In this document: positions 52,715-61,660 of the stretch, in pieces
How the letters are laid out: every line of letters begins with the position of its first letter
Numbering within the stretch: the stretch's first letter is position 1
Assembly: GCA_963819695.1 (NCBI GenBank)
Contig: CAWFXD010000001.1
Span: 1,984,001-2,048,000 of the forward strand
Source: DASZIT01 sp963819695
Lineage (GTDB): Bacteria > Actinomycetota > Acidimicrobiia > Acidimicrobiales > RAAP-2
DNA length: 64,000 nucleotides
Direction of reading: 5' to 3'
Notes under the pieces: model-generated
Databases searched by the model: none
The model's input: the letters and a program-made list of their open reading frames with translations, nothing else
Told to the model about the DNA's origin: nothing
Translations under genes and position numbers: made by a program

Positions 52715-53761
52715 TCAGTCGGCGACGGGAGCCGGGATCTCGGTCACCGCGTCGGCTACCGCGGCCACCAGACCGCCGACGGCCAAGTCATGGGCCACGG
52801 TGATGGCGTTGACCATGGCGGTGGCCGACGACGACCCGTGGCTGATGACGCACACCCCGTCCACCCCGAGGAGCATGGCCCCGCCGGTGCCCTCCGGCTC
52901 CAGCTCGGCGGCCAGCGGGGCGATGGCGGGGAGCAGCGCGTCGGCAGCCGGTTCGAGCCCGGGACGGCCCAGGATCTCGGTGAGGGCGGCGACCAGGAAC
53001 CGGAGGGAACCCTCCATCGTCTTGAGGGCCACGTTGCCGGTGAAGCCGTCGGTCACGATGACGTCGGCGGCGGCGTGAAGGAAGTCCCGCCCTTCGACGT
53101 TGCCGATGAACTCGAATCCGTCGCCGCCCAGCCCGTCGGTCAACAGGGCGTGGGTTTCCTTCTCGAGCGGGGTGCCCTTGGACTTCTCCTCTCCGATGGA
53201 GAGGAGGGCCACGGTGGGAAGGGTGACCCCGTAGCGCTGACGGGCGAAGGCCGCCCCCATCTGGGCGAACTGGACCAGCATCTGCGGGCTGCACTCGGCG
53301 TTGGCCCCCGAGTCCAGCAGCACGGTGGGCGGCTTGCCGGACCCCGGGTTGGGGATGGGGGTGGCGATGGCCGGCCGGATCACCCCGGGGAGGCGCCCCA
53401 TCCTCAGCAGGGCGGACGCCATGGTCGCACCGGTGTTCCCGGCCGACACCATGGCCATGGCCTTCCCGTCGCGCACGGCCTCGGCCGCCCGCACCAGCGA
53501 CGAGTCCTTTTTACGGCGCACGCCCTGGGCGGGGTCGTCATCCATGCCGATGACCTCGCTGGCGTGGAGCTCGGGGAGTCCGCCGGTGTCGCCCATCTCC
53601 CCGGGCCGGCCGACCAGGAGCACCCCGATCCCCGACTCCTCGGCCACCCGACGGGCGCCGGCGACTATCTCGTTGGGAGCCCGGTCACCACCCATGGCAT
53701 CGACGGCCACCGGCAGGTTCGCGAACGCCTCACCCGTCGGGCGGACGCCACCCCGGGCCAC
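52715..53761 (-). CDS. plsX: Phosphate acyltransferase PlsX
   Basis: 348 aa from GTG 53761, which overlaps the rpmF stop by one base. VAVDAMGGDRAPNEIVAGA, VSAGNTGATMASAL, VLLDSGANAECSP, LLSIGEEKSKGTPL, and VIVTDGFTGNVALKTMEG are the PlsX motifs. Makes acyl-phosphate from acyl-ACP for phospholipid synthesis. The acpP gene that usually follows is 3.9 kb downstream, separated by the accessory insertion. Confidence 0.96.
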   Translation of the reverse strand: MARGGVRPTGEAFANLPVAVDAMGGDRAPNEIVAGARRVAEESGIGVLLVGRPGEMGDTGGLPELHASEVIGMDDDPAQGVRRKKDSSLVRAAEAVRDGKAMAMVSAGNTGATMASALLRMGRLPGVIRPAIATPIPNPGSGKPPTVLLDSGANAECSPQMLVQFAQMGAAFARQRYGVTLPTVALLSIGEEKSKGTPLEKETHALLTDGLGGDGFEFIGNVEGRDFLHAAADVIVTDGFTGNVALKTMEGSLRFLVAALTEILGRPGLEPAADALLPAIAPLAAELEPEGTGGAMLLGVDGVCVISHGSSSATAMVNAITVAHDLAVGGLVAAVADAVTEIPAPVAD

Positions 53762-53940
53762 TACTCGACTTCGATCGCCTGGCGACCCTTGTACCAACCG
53801 CAGTTCGGGCACACGACATGGGGCAGCTTGGCGTGGGTGCACTGCGGGCACACCGAACGGGCCGGCGCCTTCAACACCCAGTTGGATGCGCGGCGGCTGC
53901 GGCTCTTCGCCTTGGAGGTCTTCTTCTTGGGGACGGCCAT
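53761..53940 (-). CDS. rpmF: 50S ribosomal protein L32
   Basis: 59 aa. MAVPKKKTSKAKSRSRRASN start and a zinc-ribbon made of CPQC and CPNC, ending GWYKGRQAIEVE. Full length for the zinc-binding form. Follows the DUF177 gene after 12 bases, the usual coaD-DUF177-rpmF-plsX arrangement. Confidence 0.97.
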   Translation of the reverse strand: MAVPKKKTSKAKSRSRRASNWVLKAPARSVCPQCTHAKLPHVVCPNCGWYKGRQAIEVE

Positions 53941-53952
53941 AGGGAGGGCATT

Positions 53953-54504
53953 CTAGGGCAAGCCACCACCCTCGCCGTCACGGAGGACATCGAGGGCCGA
54001 CCAGCGCGGATCGGCCGGCGGGGCGCAGCGGCAGGTCTCGAGATTCAAGTTGGTCCCGCACTGCGGGCAGAGGCCGAGGCAGTCCTCCTTGCACAGGGGG
54101 GCCAGCGGGAGCTCGAGCAGAACCGCGTCCCTGGCCAAGGGCTCGAGGTCGAGGATGTCATCGGCCAGCACGTAGGCGTCGTCGTCGTCACCGGCGGCCC
54201 CGGGCGGGCCCTCGGCCCCCTCGATCACATAGCGCTCCCGCACCTCGGCCTCCACCGCCCCGGTGACCACCCCGCCGCACCGGCGACACTCCCCCTGCCA
54301 CGGCGCCGACACCCGGCCGGTGGCCATGACACCGCCGGGATAGGAGGAGAGGGTTACCCGGGCATCGACCTCGGCGCCCTCGGGCACCGCCACGCTCACC
54401 GTGGCCAGGTCGTCGATCACCCCTCGGCGCTCCTCGTGACGAACGGTGCCGGCCACCTTCCGGAGGCTGGAGGCATGGACGAGAAAAGGCGTCGATGTGC
54501 GCAC
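53953..54504 (-). CDS. DUF177 (YceD) family protein
   Basis: 183 aa from GTG 54504. Central beta segment DARVTLSSYPGGVMATGRV, CRRCGG, and LLELPLAPLCKEDCLGLCPQCGTNLN are the YceD family cysteine pairs. Associated with 23S rRNA maturation and rpmF in bacteria. C-terminal DPRWSALDVL is typical. Confidence 0.92.
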   Translation of the reverse strand: MRTSTPFLVHASSLRKVAGTVRHEERRGVIDDLATVSVAVPEGAEVDARVTLSSYPGGVMATGRVSAPWQGECRRCGGVVTGAVEAEVRERYVIEGAEGPPGAAGDDDDAYVLADDILDLEPLARDAVLLELPLAPLCKEDCLGLCPQCGTNLNLETCRCAPPADPRWSALDVLRDGEGGGLP

Positions 54505-54516
54505 GGTGTCCGTCCT

Positions 54517-55131
54517 TTAGGTCAGGTCCTGATCGAAGAAGCCCTCGGGGTCGTCAGGACCCAGACCCTCGAGATCCAAGTCGGCGGCGGAGGTCAGCGA
54601 GGTATCCCCACCTTCCCCGATCTCCACCGGCGGGAGCGGGGTCACCCGGAGCTTCTCGCGCCCGGCCTGCACCGTCTTCATGGTCCGATCGAGGACGATC
54701 TCGAAACTGGCCAGCTTCTGGTCGGCGTAGTCCTCCGCCTCGTGCCGCAGGCGGCGGGCCTCCTCGTTGGCGTCGTCGAGCACCCGCTGGGCCACGTGGT
54801 TGGCCTGGCGGACGATCTCGGTGCGCTGGACCATCCGCTCGGCCTGGACCCGTACCTCTTCGAGCAGCGCGTCGGCCTCCCGGTTCTTCTCGGCGATGAA
54901 CTCCTGGCGCTCCTTCAGCAGCCATCGGGCCTCCCGGATCTCGTCGGGCATCCGATCGAGGGCGGCCTGCAGGACATCGGCCACCTCTTCGCGGGAGATC
55001 AGCACCGAGGCGGACAGCGGCATCGCCTTGGCCGTGAGCACCATGTCCAACGCCTCCCGGACCAGGGTCTCGGCGTCCTGCTCCTCGCCGGCCGCCCGCT
55101 GCGCTTCCAGATCCTCGAACAGATCACTCAT
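54517..55131 (-). CDS. Coiled-coil protein between coaD and DUF177 genes
   Basis: 204 aa, mainly Glu/Arg/Ala-rich helix (RVQAERMVQRTEIVRQANHVAQRVL continuing through RRLRHEAEDYADQ) similar to DivIVA/ATP-synthase-b style coiled coils, ending in an acidic disordered tail. Starts inside the coaD stop (ATGAGTGA). Conserved actinobacterial neighbour of coaD; likely structural or cell-wall-growth related, no function known. Cytoplasmic. Confidence 0.75.
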   Translation of the reverse strand: MSDLFEDLEAQRAAGEEQDAETLVREALDMVLTAKAMPLSASVLISREEVADVLQAALDRMPDEIREARWLLKERQEFIAEKNREADALLEEVRVQAERMVQRTEIVRQANHVAQRVLDDANEEARRLRHEAEDYADQKLASFEIVLDRTMKTVQAGREKLRVTPLPPVEIGEGGDTSLTSAADLDLEGLGPDDPEGFFDQDLT

Positions 55132-55606
55132 TGGCGAACTTCTCCTGGAGCCGTACGGCCACCACTTTGGGAACGAATGCGGTGACGTCGCCGCCGAACC
55201 GGGCCACCTCCCGGAGGAGGCGCGAGGCGATGAACGAGTGCTCGGAGCTGCTGGCGATGAACAGGGTCTCCACTCCGGAGAGCTTCCGGTTCATCTGGGC
55301 CATCTGCAGCTCGTTGTCGAAGTCGGACACCGCCCGGAGGCCCTTCACGATGGCACTGGCCCCGACGTCCTCGGCCACGTTCACCAGCAAGGTGGACACC
55401 GACACGATGCGCACGTTGTCCATGTGGGCCAACGCCTCTTCGAGCATCTCCTTGCGCTCATCCAGATCGAAGAGTGGCTGGCTCTTCTGCGGATTGCGCA
55501 GCGCAGCCACGATGACCTCGTCGAACAGCCGCGAGGCGCGCTCGATGACCTCCAGGTGTCCATTGTGGACGGGATCGAATGACCCGGGAATCAGCGCAAT
55601 GGTCAC
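55124..55606 (-). CDS. coaD: Pantetheine-phosphate adenylyltransferase
   Basis: 160 aa from GTG 55606. TIALIPGSFDPVHNGHLEVIERA (HxGH nucleotide motif), AIVKGLRAVSDFDNELQMAQMNRKL, IASSSEHSFIASRLLREVA. Makes dephospho-CoA. GTGA overlap with rsmD. Confidence 0.97.
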   Translation of the reverse strand: MTIALIPGSFDPVHNGHLEVIERASRLFDEVIVAALRNPQKSQPLFDLDERKEMLEEALAHMDNVRIVSVSTLLVNVAEDVGASAIVKGLRAVSDFDNELQMAQMNRKLSGVETLFIASSSEHSFIASRLLREVARFGGDVTAFVPKVVAVRLQEKFANE

Positions 55607-56160
55607 GAGGCACCTTTCTGTGAGACCGGTTCCGGCCGGGCAACTGTGACGATGGTACTGCCATAGCGCTTGAATTTGAGGACTCCCCAGCCGTCGACCT
55701 CGGGCAACTCCGCGCCCGACTCGAGGACGACCAGATCGCCGGGCAGCCGGCGGATGAGGTTCTCCCACCCGTCGTAGGCGTAGGGGGGATCGGCCAGGAC
55801 GAGGTCGTAGCGGGACACGGTGGAGCCGACCCAGCCATCGACGTCGGCCCGGATGAGGGTGGCGTAGCCGTCCCGCTCGGCATCGGGCAGGCCGACCGAC
55901 GCCAGGTTCTGGCGGATGAGGTCGAGGCTGGCCGGGTCCCGGTCCACGAAGGTGACCGAGGACGCCCCCCGGGACAGGGCTTCGATGCCGAGGGCCCCGG
56001 TCCCCGCGAACAGATCGGCGACCTGGAGACCGTCCACCCCGCCGAGGCTGAACAGCATGTCGAAGATCGCCTCCCGGGCGCGGTCGGAGGTGGGGCGCAC
56101 CGACGGGGTCACAGGAGCGGACAACCGGCGACCCCGGAACTCTCCCCCGATCACTCGCAC
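55603..56160 (-). CDS. rsmD: 16S rRNA (guanine(966)-N2)-methyltransferase
   Basis: 185 aa from GTG 56160 (GTG at codon 3 possible). RVIGGEFRGRRL, RPTSDRAREAIFDML, VADLFAGTGALGIEALSRGA (SAM site) and the catalytic DLVLADPPYAYDG (DPPY). Methylates G966 of 16S rRNA. Confidence 0.95.
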   Translation of the reverse strand: MRVIGGEFRGRRLSAPVTPSVRPTSDRAREAIFDMLFSLGGVDGLQVADLFAGTGALGIEALSRGASSVTFVDRDPASLDLIRQNLASVGLPDAERDGYATLIRADVDGWVGSTVSRYDLVLADPPYAYDGWENLIRRLPGDLVVLESGAELPEVDGWGVLKFKRYGSTIVTVARPEPVSQKGAS

Positions 56161-56197
56161 GCCTGGAAGTCTACCCTTGGCACCCTCGGGGCATCGG

Positions 56198-58351
56198 TCA
56201 ACTCTTGAATAGAAACGCGGACTCTTCGTCGTCGATGAAGATGCGGAGCTCGTCGGTGAGGAGGGGGTGGTCGGACAGGTCCGGGTCGGCGCCGACGATC
56301 TGCTCGGCCACTTCGCGGGCCTTGATGACCAGATCGCGATCGGAGATGAGCCGGGCCAGCTTCAAATCGCTCCGGCCCTTCTGGCGGGCGCCGAGGATGG
56401 TGCCCTCCCCCCGGAGCTCGAGGTCGACGTCGGCCAACTCGAACCCGTCGGTGGACCGCTCGAGGGCGGCGAGCCGGGTGGCCGCCTCCGGGCTGTCGCT
56501 CTCCGACAGCAGGTAGCACCACGACGGCTCGCTCCCCCGCCCGACCCGGCCGCGCAACTGGTGGAGTTGGGCGATCCCGAACCGGTCGGCATCCTCGATC
56601 ACCATGACGGTCGCCTCGGTCACGTCCACCCCGACTTCGATCACGGTGGTGGCGACCAGCACCTCGAGACGACCGGCCCGGAAGTCGGCCATCACCGACT
56701 CCTTGGCCGCCGGCCGCATCTGGCCATGGAGCACCCCGATGCGCAGTCCGGCGAGCTCGGTGCCGGCCAACCGTTCCGCCTCCTCGGTGACCGAGGTGGC
56801 CTGGACCCGTTCCGAGCCCTCCACCAGCGGGCAGACGACGAAGGCGCGGTGGCCGGAGGCCACCTGCTCGCGCACCCGGGCCCACGCCGCCTCGACGTCG
56901 AGCGGGGTCCGGGCCCAGTGGGTGTCGACCGCCACCCGTCCGGGAGGCAGTTCGGTGATCACCGTCATGTCGAGATCACCGAAGACGACCATGGCCGCGG
57001 TGCGGGGTATCGGGGTGGCGGTCATCACCAGCAGGTCGGGATCCCGCCCCTTCCCGTCGGCCCCCCTCCCCTTGTCCCGCAGCGCGGCGCGTTGCTCGAC
57101 GCCGAACCGGTGCTGCTCGTCGATGACCACCGCGCCGAGCGACCGGAACCGGACCTCGTCGGTCAGCAGCGCGTGGGTCCCGATCAGCAGGTCCACCGTC
57201 CCGTCGGCCAGCCCGGCGTGGAGCGAGGCCCGATCGCCGGCCGACGTCTTGTTGGTGAGGAGGGCGACCCGCAGCGGGCGGTCCCCGGTCAAGGTGGAGG
57301 GATCGGGGACCGCCATCCCTTCGAGCAGCTCCCGGACCCCGGCAAAGTGCTGCTCGGCGAGGACCTCGGTGGGGGCCATCAGCGCCCCCTGGTGGCCGCC
57401 CTCCACCGCCACCAGCAAGGTGGCCACCGCCACCACGGTCTTTCCCGCCCCGACGTCGCCCTGCAACAGCCGGTGCATGGGCAGGGGGCCGGCCAGGTCG
57501 CCGCGGATGGTGTCGATGGCCGCTCGTTGGCCACCGGTGGGCTCGAAGGGCAGTCGGGCGAGAAACCGGTCGACCAGGGTCTGGCCGCCGTCCGGAAGGG
57601 ACACCAGGTGGCGGATGCCCCGGGCGTCTTCTTGGAGGCGGCGCTGGCGGAGGACCAGTGCGAGTTGCAGACGGAAGAGCTCGTCGAAGGCCAGCCGCTG
57701 CCGGGCCGGCTCCACCTCGGCCATGGCCGACGGCCGGTGGATGTGGTTGAACGCCGTCGTCCGGTCGAGCAGATCGAACTTCTGCCGCCACCGGTCGGGC
57801 AGCGGCTCGGCGAACTCCCCGGCCCGCTCCAGCGCCTCGGCCGCGTAACGGGTGATCCGGGCCGAGGTGAGGTCGGCCTTCTCGGTCAGCGGGTAGACGG
57901 GAAACACCCGGCCCGACTCCGGACTCCCCTCCCCGTCGCCTTCGTCGTCAGCCGACCGCAGCACCTCGGCGGTGGGGTTGACCATCTGCCGGGTGTCCCG
58001 GTAGGAGGTGACGGCACCGTAGAACAGCACCAGGGTGCCCACCGGCAGCTGCTTGGCCCGCCAGGTCTGGTTGAAGAACACCACCTTCACCCCGCCGGAG
58101 TCATCGGTGACATCGAACTCCACCCGGGCCGGGCTCCGTCCCCGGCCCCGCCCGTAGCGGACCGGCGGCCGGTTGACCCGCCGGACCTCGGCCAGCACCG
58201 ACGCCTTGTCACCGATGTCCAGCTCGGCCAACGGGGCGAGGCGGGTGCCGTCGATGTACCGCCGCGGATAGTGGGTGAGGAGGTCGAGGACCGAGGTGAC
58301 CCCCAGGGCTTCCAACTCCCGGGCGGCGCCCGACCCCACGCCCTTCAGCAC
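56198..58351 (-). CDS. recG: ATP-dependent DNA helicase RecG
   Basis: 717 aa from GTG 58351. Helicase motifs: Walker A GDVGAGKT, APTEVLAEQHF, DEQHRFG, TATPIPRT, EVGVDV, IAQLHQLRGRVGRG. An OB-fold wedge domain precedes. The N-terminus starts directly at the LKGVG hairpin motif, so it looks short: residues RQLTDLPVS lie in frame upstream and a second frame begins with an ATG at 58436 overlapping the dak stop, suggesting an indel between 58360 and 58436. Fork reversal and branch migration. Confidence 0.93.
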   Translation of the reverse strand: MLKGVGSGAARELEALGVTSVLDLLTHYPRRYIDGTRLAPLAELDIGDKASVLAEVRRVNRPPVRYGRGRGRSPARVEFDVTDDSGGVKVVFFNQTWRAKQLPVGTLVLFYGAVTSYRDTRQMVNPTAEVLRSADDEGDGEGSPESGRVFPVYPLTEKADLTSARITRYAAEALERAGEFAEPLPDRWRQKFDLLDRTTAFNHIHRPSAMAEVEPARQRLAFDELFRLQLALVLRQRRLQEDARGIRHLVSLPDGGQTLVDRFLARLPFEPTGGQRAAIDTIRGDLAGPLPMHRLLQGDVGAGKTVVAVATLLVAVEGGHQGALMAPTEVLAEQHFAGVRELLEGMAVPDPSTLTGDRPLRVALLTNKTSAGDRASLHAGLADGTVDLLIGTHALLTDEVRFRSLGAVVIDEQHRFGVEQRAALRDKGRGADGKGRDPDLLVMTATPIPRTAAMVVFGDLDMTVITELPPGRVAVDTHWARTPLDVEAAWARVREQVASGHRAFVVCPLVEGSERVQATSVTEEAERLAGTELAGLRIGVLHGQMRPAAKESVMADFRAGRLEVLVATTVIEVGVDVTEATVMVIEDADRFGIAQLHQLRGRVGRGSEPSWCYLLSESDSPEAATRLAALERSTDGFELADVDLELRGEGTILGARQKGRSDLKLARLISDRDLVIKAREVAEQIVGADPDLSDHPLLTDELRIFIDDEESAFLFKS

Positions 58352-58432
58352 CGAGACGGGCAGATCCGTCAGTTGCCGGAGCTTGCGTCCCGGTCCGGGT
58401 CCCGTCGTCGACCCCGGCCGGCCGGGCCTCGG

Positions 58433-60122
58433 TCATTCGATGGAGAACAGATACGGATACAGGGGTTGGCCTCCCTGGTGAACCTCGGTGTCGACACCGG
58501 GACGGTGTTCGCCGAGCCACTCGGTGATCCGCCGGGTGTCGGCGGCACTGGATCCTTCACCCTCGATGAGGGTGACCAACTCGTGATCCTCGGTCACCAG
58601 TTTGTCGAGCAGGGCCTGGGCCACCTGGGACACCGAGTTGGACACCGCCTCGATGCCCTGGCGGGAGAGCCCGAGCCAGTCACCGGTCGCCACCTTGCCC
58701 ACCGGGCTGTCGGAGTCGCGGACGGCCTGGGTGACCTCGCCGGCCACCACGTTGCGGGCCGAGGTCTCCATGTCCCGGGCGTTGACGTCGACATGGGCCT
58801 CGGGGTCGTAGGCCAGCAAGGCGGCGAAGCCCTCGGCGATGTTGTTGGTGGGGACCACCCGGACCACCTTGTCGGTGAGCGCGTCGACCCGTTCGGCCAC
58901 CGGCCGGATGTTCTTGTTGTTGGGGAGGATGATCACCTCGTCGGCCCGCAGCAACTCCACCGCCTCGAGGATCTCGGCCGTCGACGGGTTCATCGACTGC
59001 CCGCCGGCGATGACCTGGTGGACCCCGAGCGACCGGAAGATCCGGCCGATGCCCACCCCGGTGGAGACCGCCACCACCCCGGTGGTCGGCGGCGGGCCGG
59101 GGGGACTCGGGCGCGCCGCTCCCGGCGGTGCCGCCTCCCTCCCGCACCCAGCGCTCCTCCTCCACCTCCTCGAGCAGGTCGGTGACCCGGATGCTGCGGG
59201 GCCGGCCGGCATCCAGCGCCGCCTCCACCGCCGCCCCGATGTTGTCGGTGTGGATGTGGCAGTTCCAGAGCCCGTCGCCCCCTACCACCACGATGGAGTC
59301 GCCGATCCCGGCCCACACCTCCTTGAAGGGGGGGATGGTGTCGTCGGGCGCCTCCAGCAGGTACATGACCTCGTAGCGCAACTCGGAGATGTCGCCGCTC
59401 CCGCCGTCGTGGGAGGCGGCCACCGCTTCGTCCATGGCCGGGTGGTCGCGGGCCCACCCGCTCGGCGGCTCGGGGAGGTCCGGCGGCTCGGGGAGCGGGC
59501 GGCCGTCCACCACCGAGAGGATGGCGTCGAACAGCAACAGGTAGCCGGCGCCCCCGGCGTCCACCACCCCGGCCTGGGCCAGGACCGGGAGCAGTTCGGG
59601 GGTGCGGGCCAGCGCCTCGGCCGCCGCAGACCGGGAGGCGCCGACCACGTCGACCAGCGCCTTGCCGGCGTCAGCCGCGGTCCGGGCGCCCTCGGCGGCG
59701 GCGCGGGCCACGGTGAGGATGGTCCCCTCCACCGGCCGCATGACCGCGGCCCGGGCCAGCTCGTCGGCCACCGTGAGCGCCCGGGCCAGGTCCTTCGGCC
59801 CCGGGACGAGGCCGGACTCGTTGAGCCCGTCGACGATGCCCCGGAGGAGCTGGCTGAGGATGACCCCGGAGTTCCCCCGGGCACCCATCAGCGAGCCATG
59901 GGCGATGGCCTTGGAGGTCACGGCCATATCCGGATGGTCGAACTTGTCCAGTTCGGCCATCACCGACTCGATGGTGAGGGCCATGTTGGTACCGGTGTCG
60001 CCGTCGGGAACCGGGTAGACATTCAGGCGATTGATGACATCCTGGTGGGATCGGAGGGCATCCCGGTAGGCCCCGATGACCCGTCCCAGCGTCCCCGCCT
60101 CGAGCGTGTCGATGACCCCCAT
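58433..60122 (-). CDS. DAK2-domain protein (YloV/FakA-like), frameshifted
   Basis: N-terminal DhaL-type kinase domain: NRLNVYPVPDGDTGTNMALT (Asp triad), AHGSLMGARGNSGVILSQ and DAGGAGYLLLFDA. C-terminal part has VVAVSTGVGIG, GGQSMNPSTAEIL, VIILPNNKNI and WLGLSRQGI. The two parts are in different frames that meet at a six-base G run (59099-59104); shortening the run by one restores one frame of about 560 residues. Fatty-acid kinase A subunit family; phosphorylates FakB-bound fatty acids or is a related kinase. Always paired with rpmB and recG. Confidence 0.9.
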
Positions 60123-60181
60123 GGGCAGGATGCTAACCTTTACCCGGTTCCGAGAGGTTTTTGAGAGGAAGTCGACGCGTC

Positions 60182-60391
60182 ATGGCAGCGGTGTGTGAGG
60201 TCTGCGGCAAGAAGCCGTCGTTCGGCATGAACATCAGTCACTCCCACCGGCGCACCAAGCGCCGCTGGGATCCCAACATCCAGCGCGTCCGGGCCATCGT
60301 GGACGGCTCACCCAAGCGTCTTCACGTCTGCACGTCGTGCATCCGGTCGGGCAAAGTCACCAAGCGCCCGATCCGCAACATCCCGGCCTAA
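60182..60391 (+). CDS. rpmB: 50S ribosomal protein L28
   Basis: 69 aa from ATG 60182 with GAGAGGA upstream. AAVCEVCGKKPSFGMNISHSHRRTKRRWDPNIQRV and LHVCTSCIRSGKVTK: the zinc-type (C+) L28 with two CxxC pairs. Divergent from the DAK2-domain gene with 59 bases between them. Confidence 0.97.
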   Translation: MAAVCEVCGKKPSFGMNISHSHRRTKRRWDPNIQRVRAIVDGSPKRLHVCTSCIRSGKVTKRPIRNIPA

Positions 60392-60511
60392 GCCCCCCGG
60401 CGGGGCGGCCCGGCAGCCGGTTGCGGCCATCGTCGCGATCCCGGCGAGGAGTCGGGACATGCTGAGCCCGCGGACCTTGGGTTCAGCAATTACGTACCTC
60501 CCGGCCCCGAA

Positions 60512-61534
60512 TCAGCCCACCGGGTGGCGCCACCCCCCGGCCGGCAGCGGACCGCCGGCCAGTTCGAACCGGCCGGGGTCATCGGTGCAGCGCCCGATCA
60601 CGATCGGCGGGCGCAACCCGGCCCGGGCGAACTCGTCCTGGAGGCGAGCGGCGTCCCCCACCGCCAGCAGCAGCTCGTAGTCCTCCCCGCCTCCCAGCGC
60701 TTCCTCCAGGGTGGCTCCCGGCGCCACCGGCACCTCCGCCAGGTCGATGCCGACCCCCGAGGCCCTGGCCAGGTGGCGAACGTCGGCCACCAGCCCGTCG
60801 GAGATGTCGATGGCGGCCCGAGCCCCCGACAGCCGGGCCACCTCCCCCTCGTCGAGGCGGGCGAGCGGACGTCGGTGGGCCCGGATGAGCACCGGCTCCT
60901 CTCCGGCCGGGGGCGTGGTGACGCCCAGATCCCGCCGCTGCCGGAGGAGCCGGAGCCCGGCCGCCGACCCGCCCAGCGCCCCGGTGACCAGGAGCCGGTC
61001 CCCCGGCCTGGCCCCCGAACGGAGCAGGGGCCCGAGCTGGGCCGATCCCCGGAGGGACCCCGAGACCGCCACCGACACCACCAGCACCGGGGACCCTGAC
61101 AGGTCGCCGCCGACCACCACACACCCGGTCTCCTCCCCGGCCACCGCCACCCCCTCGGCCACCAGGTCGAGATCCGTCCGCGGTGGGGCGGCGATCGACA
61201 CCAGGCTGTGATGGGGGCGGCCGCCCATGGCCGCCAGATCGGAAACCGCCACCATCAGCGCCTTGTAGCCCAGGTCATCGAGGCCACTGAGGCCGAGATC
61301 GACATGGACCCCGGCCACCACCAGGTCGGTGGCGAGGAGTGCCGGCTCCCCGCCCGGTCCCCGGACGACGGCGGCGTCGTCCCCGATCCAGGTCTCCCCC
61401 TCGGGCGGCCGCCCTCCGGGCATCCGGGCAGCTGCGGCCCGCTCGAAGCGCGCCCGCAGGCGGTCGATGGCGTCAAATTCGTCACCGGAACCGGGAAAAT
61501 GAGCCGACGTCGACCCGGAATTGGTTCCGACCAT
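60512..61534 (-). CDS. thiL: Thiamine-monophosphate kinase
   Basis: 340 aa AIRS-type fold. WIGDDAAVV, ATDLVVAGVHVDLGL, GYKALMVAVSDLAAMGG, VVGGDLSGSP and AIDISDGLVADVRHLA are the ThiL nucleotide and metal motifs. Makes thiamine diphosphate. No riboswitch was seen upstream. Divergent from pckG; 126-base gap with a TAATAT hexamer at 61570-61575 as a possible -10. Confidence 0.94.
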   Translation of the reverse strand: MVGTNSGSTSAHFPGSGDEFDAIDRLRARFERAAAARMPGGRPPEGETWIGDDAAVVRGPGGEPALLATDLVVAGVHVDLGLSGLDDLGYKALMVAVSDLAAMGGRPHHSLVSIAAPPRTDLDLVAEGVAVAGEETGCVVVGGDLSGSPVLVVSVAVSGSLRGSAQLGPLLRSGARPGDRLLVTGALGGSAAGLRLLRQRRDLGVTTPPAGEEPVLIRAHRRPLARLDEGEVARLSGARAAIDISDGLVADVRHLARASGVGIDLAEVPVAPGATLEEALGGGEDYELLLAVGDAARLQDEFARAGLRPPIVIGRCTDDPGRFELAGGPLPAGGWRHPVG

Positions 61535-61660
61535 GTCTCTTGCCTACCATCCACTCCGGCCACCGCCACTAATATCGAGTCGCCCACCGCGGCGCCGGCA
61601 CCGGCTGTATGCGGTCGTCGCGGCCACCGACCTGGAATCCCGAGGAGGAATCGCCCACCT

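Noticed and set aside
56267..59185. Very long plus-strand open frame opposite recG and the DAK2-domain gene
   Set aside because: It is a high-GC mirror frame: His/Gly/Arg-rich, no family similarity, and both opposite genes have clear conserved motifs.
60392..60406. GCCCC-CCGGC-GGGGC hairpin after rpmB as an intrinsic terminator
   Set aside because: Short stem in GC-rich DNA with no T-run; not distinguishable from chance.
61535..61660. TPP riboswitch in the thiL/pckG divergent spacer
   Set aside because: None of the conserved thi-box elements is recognisable on either strand.
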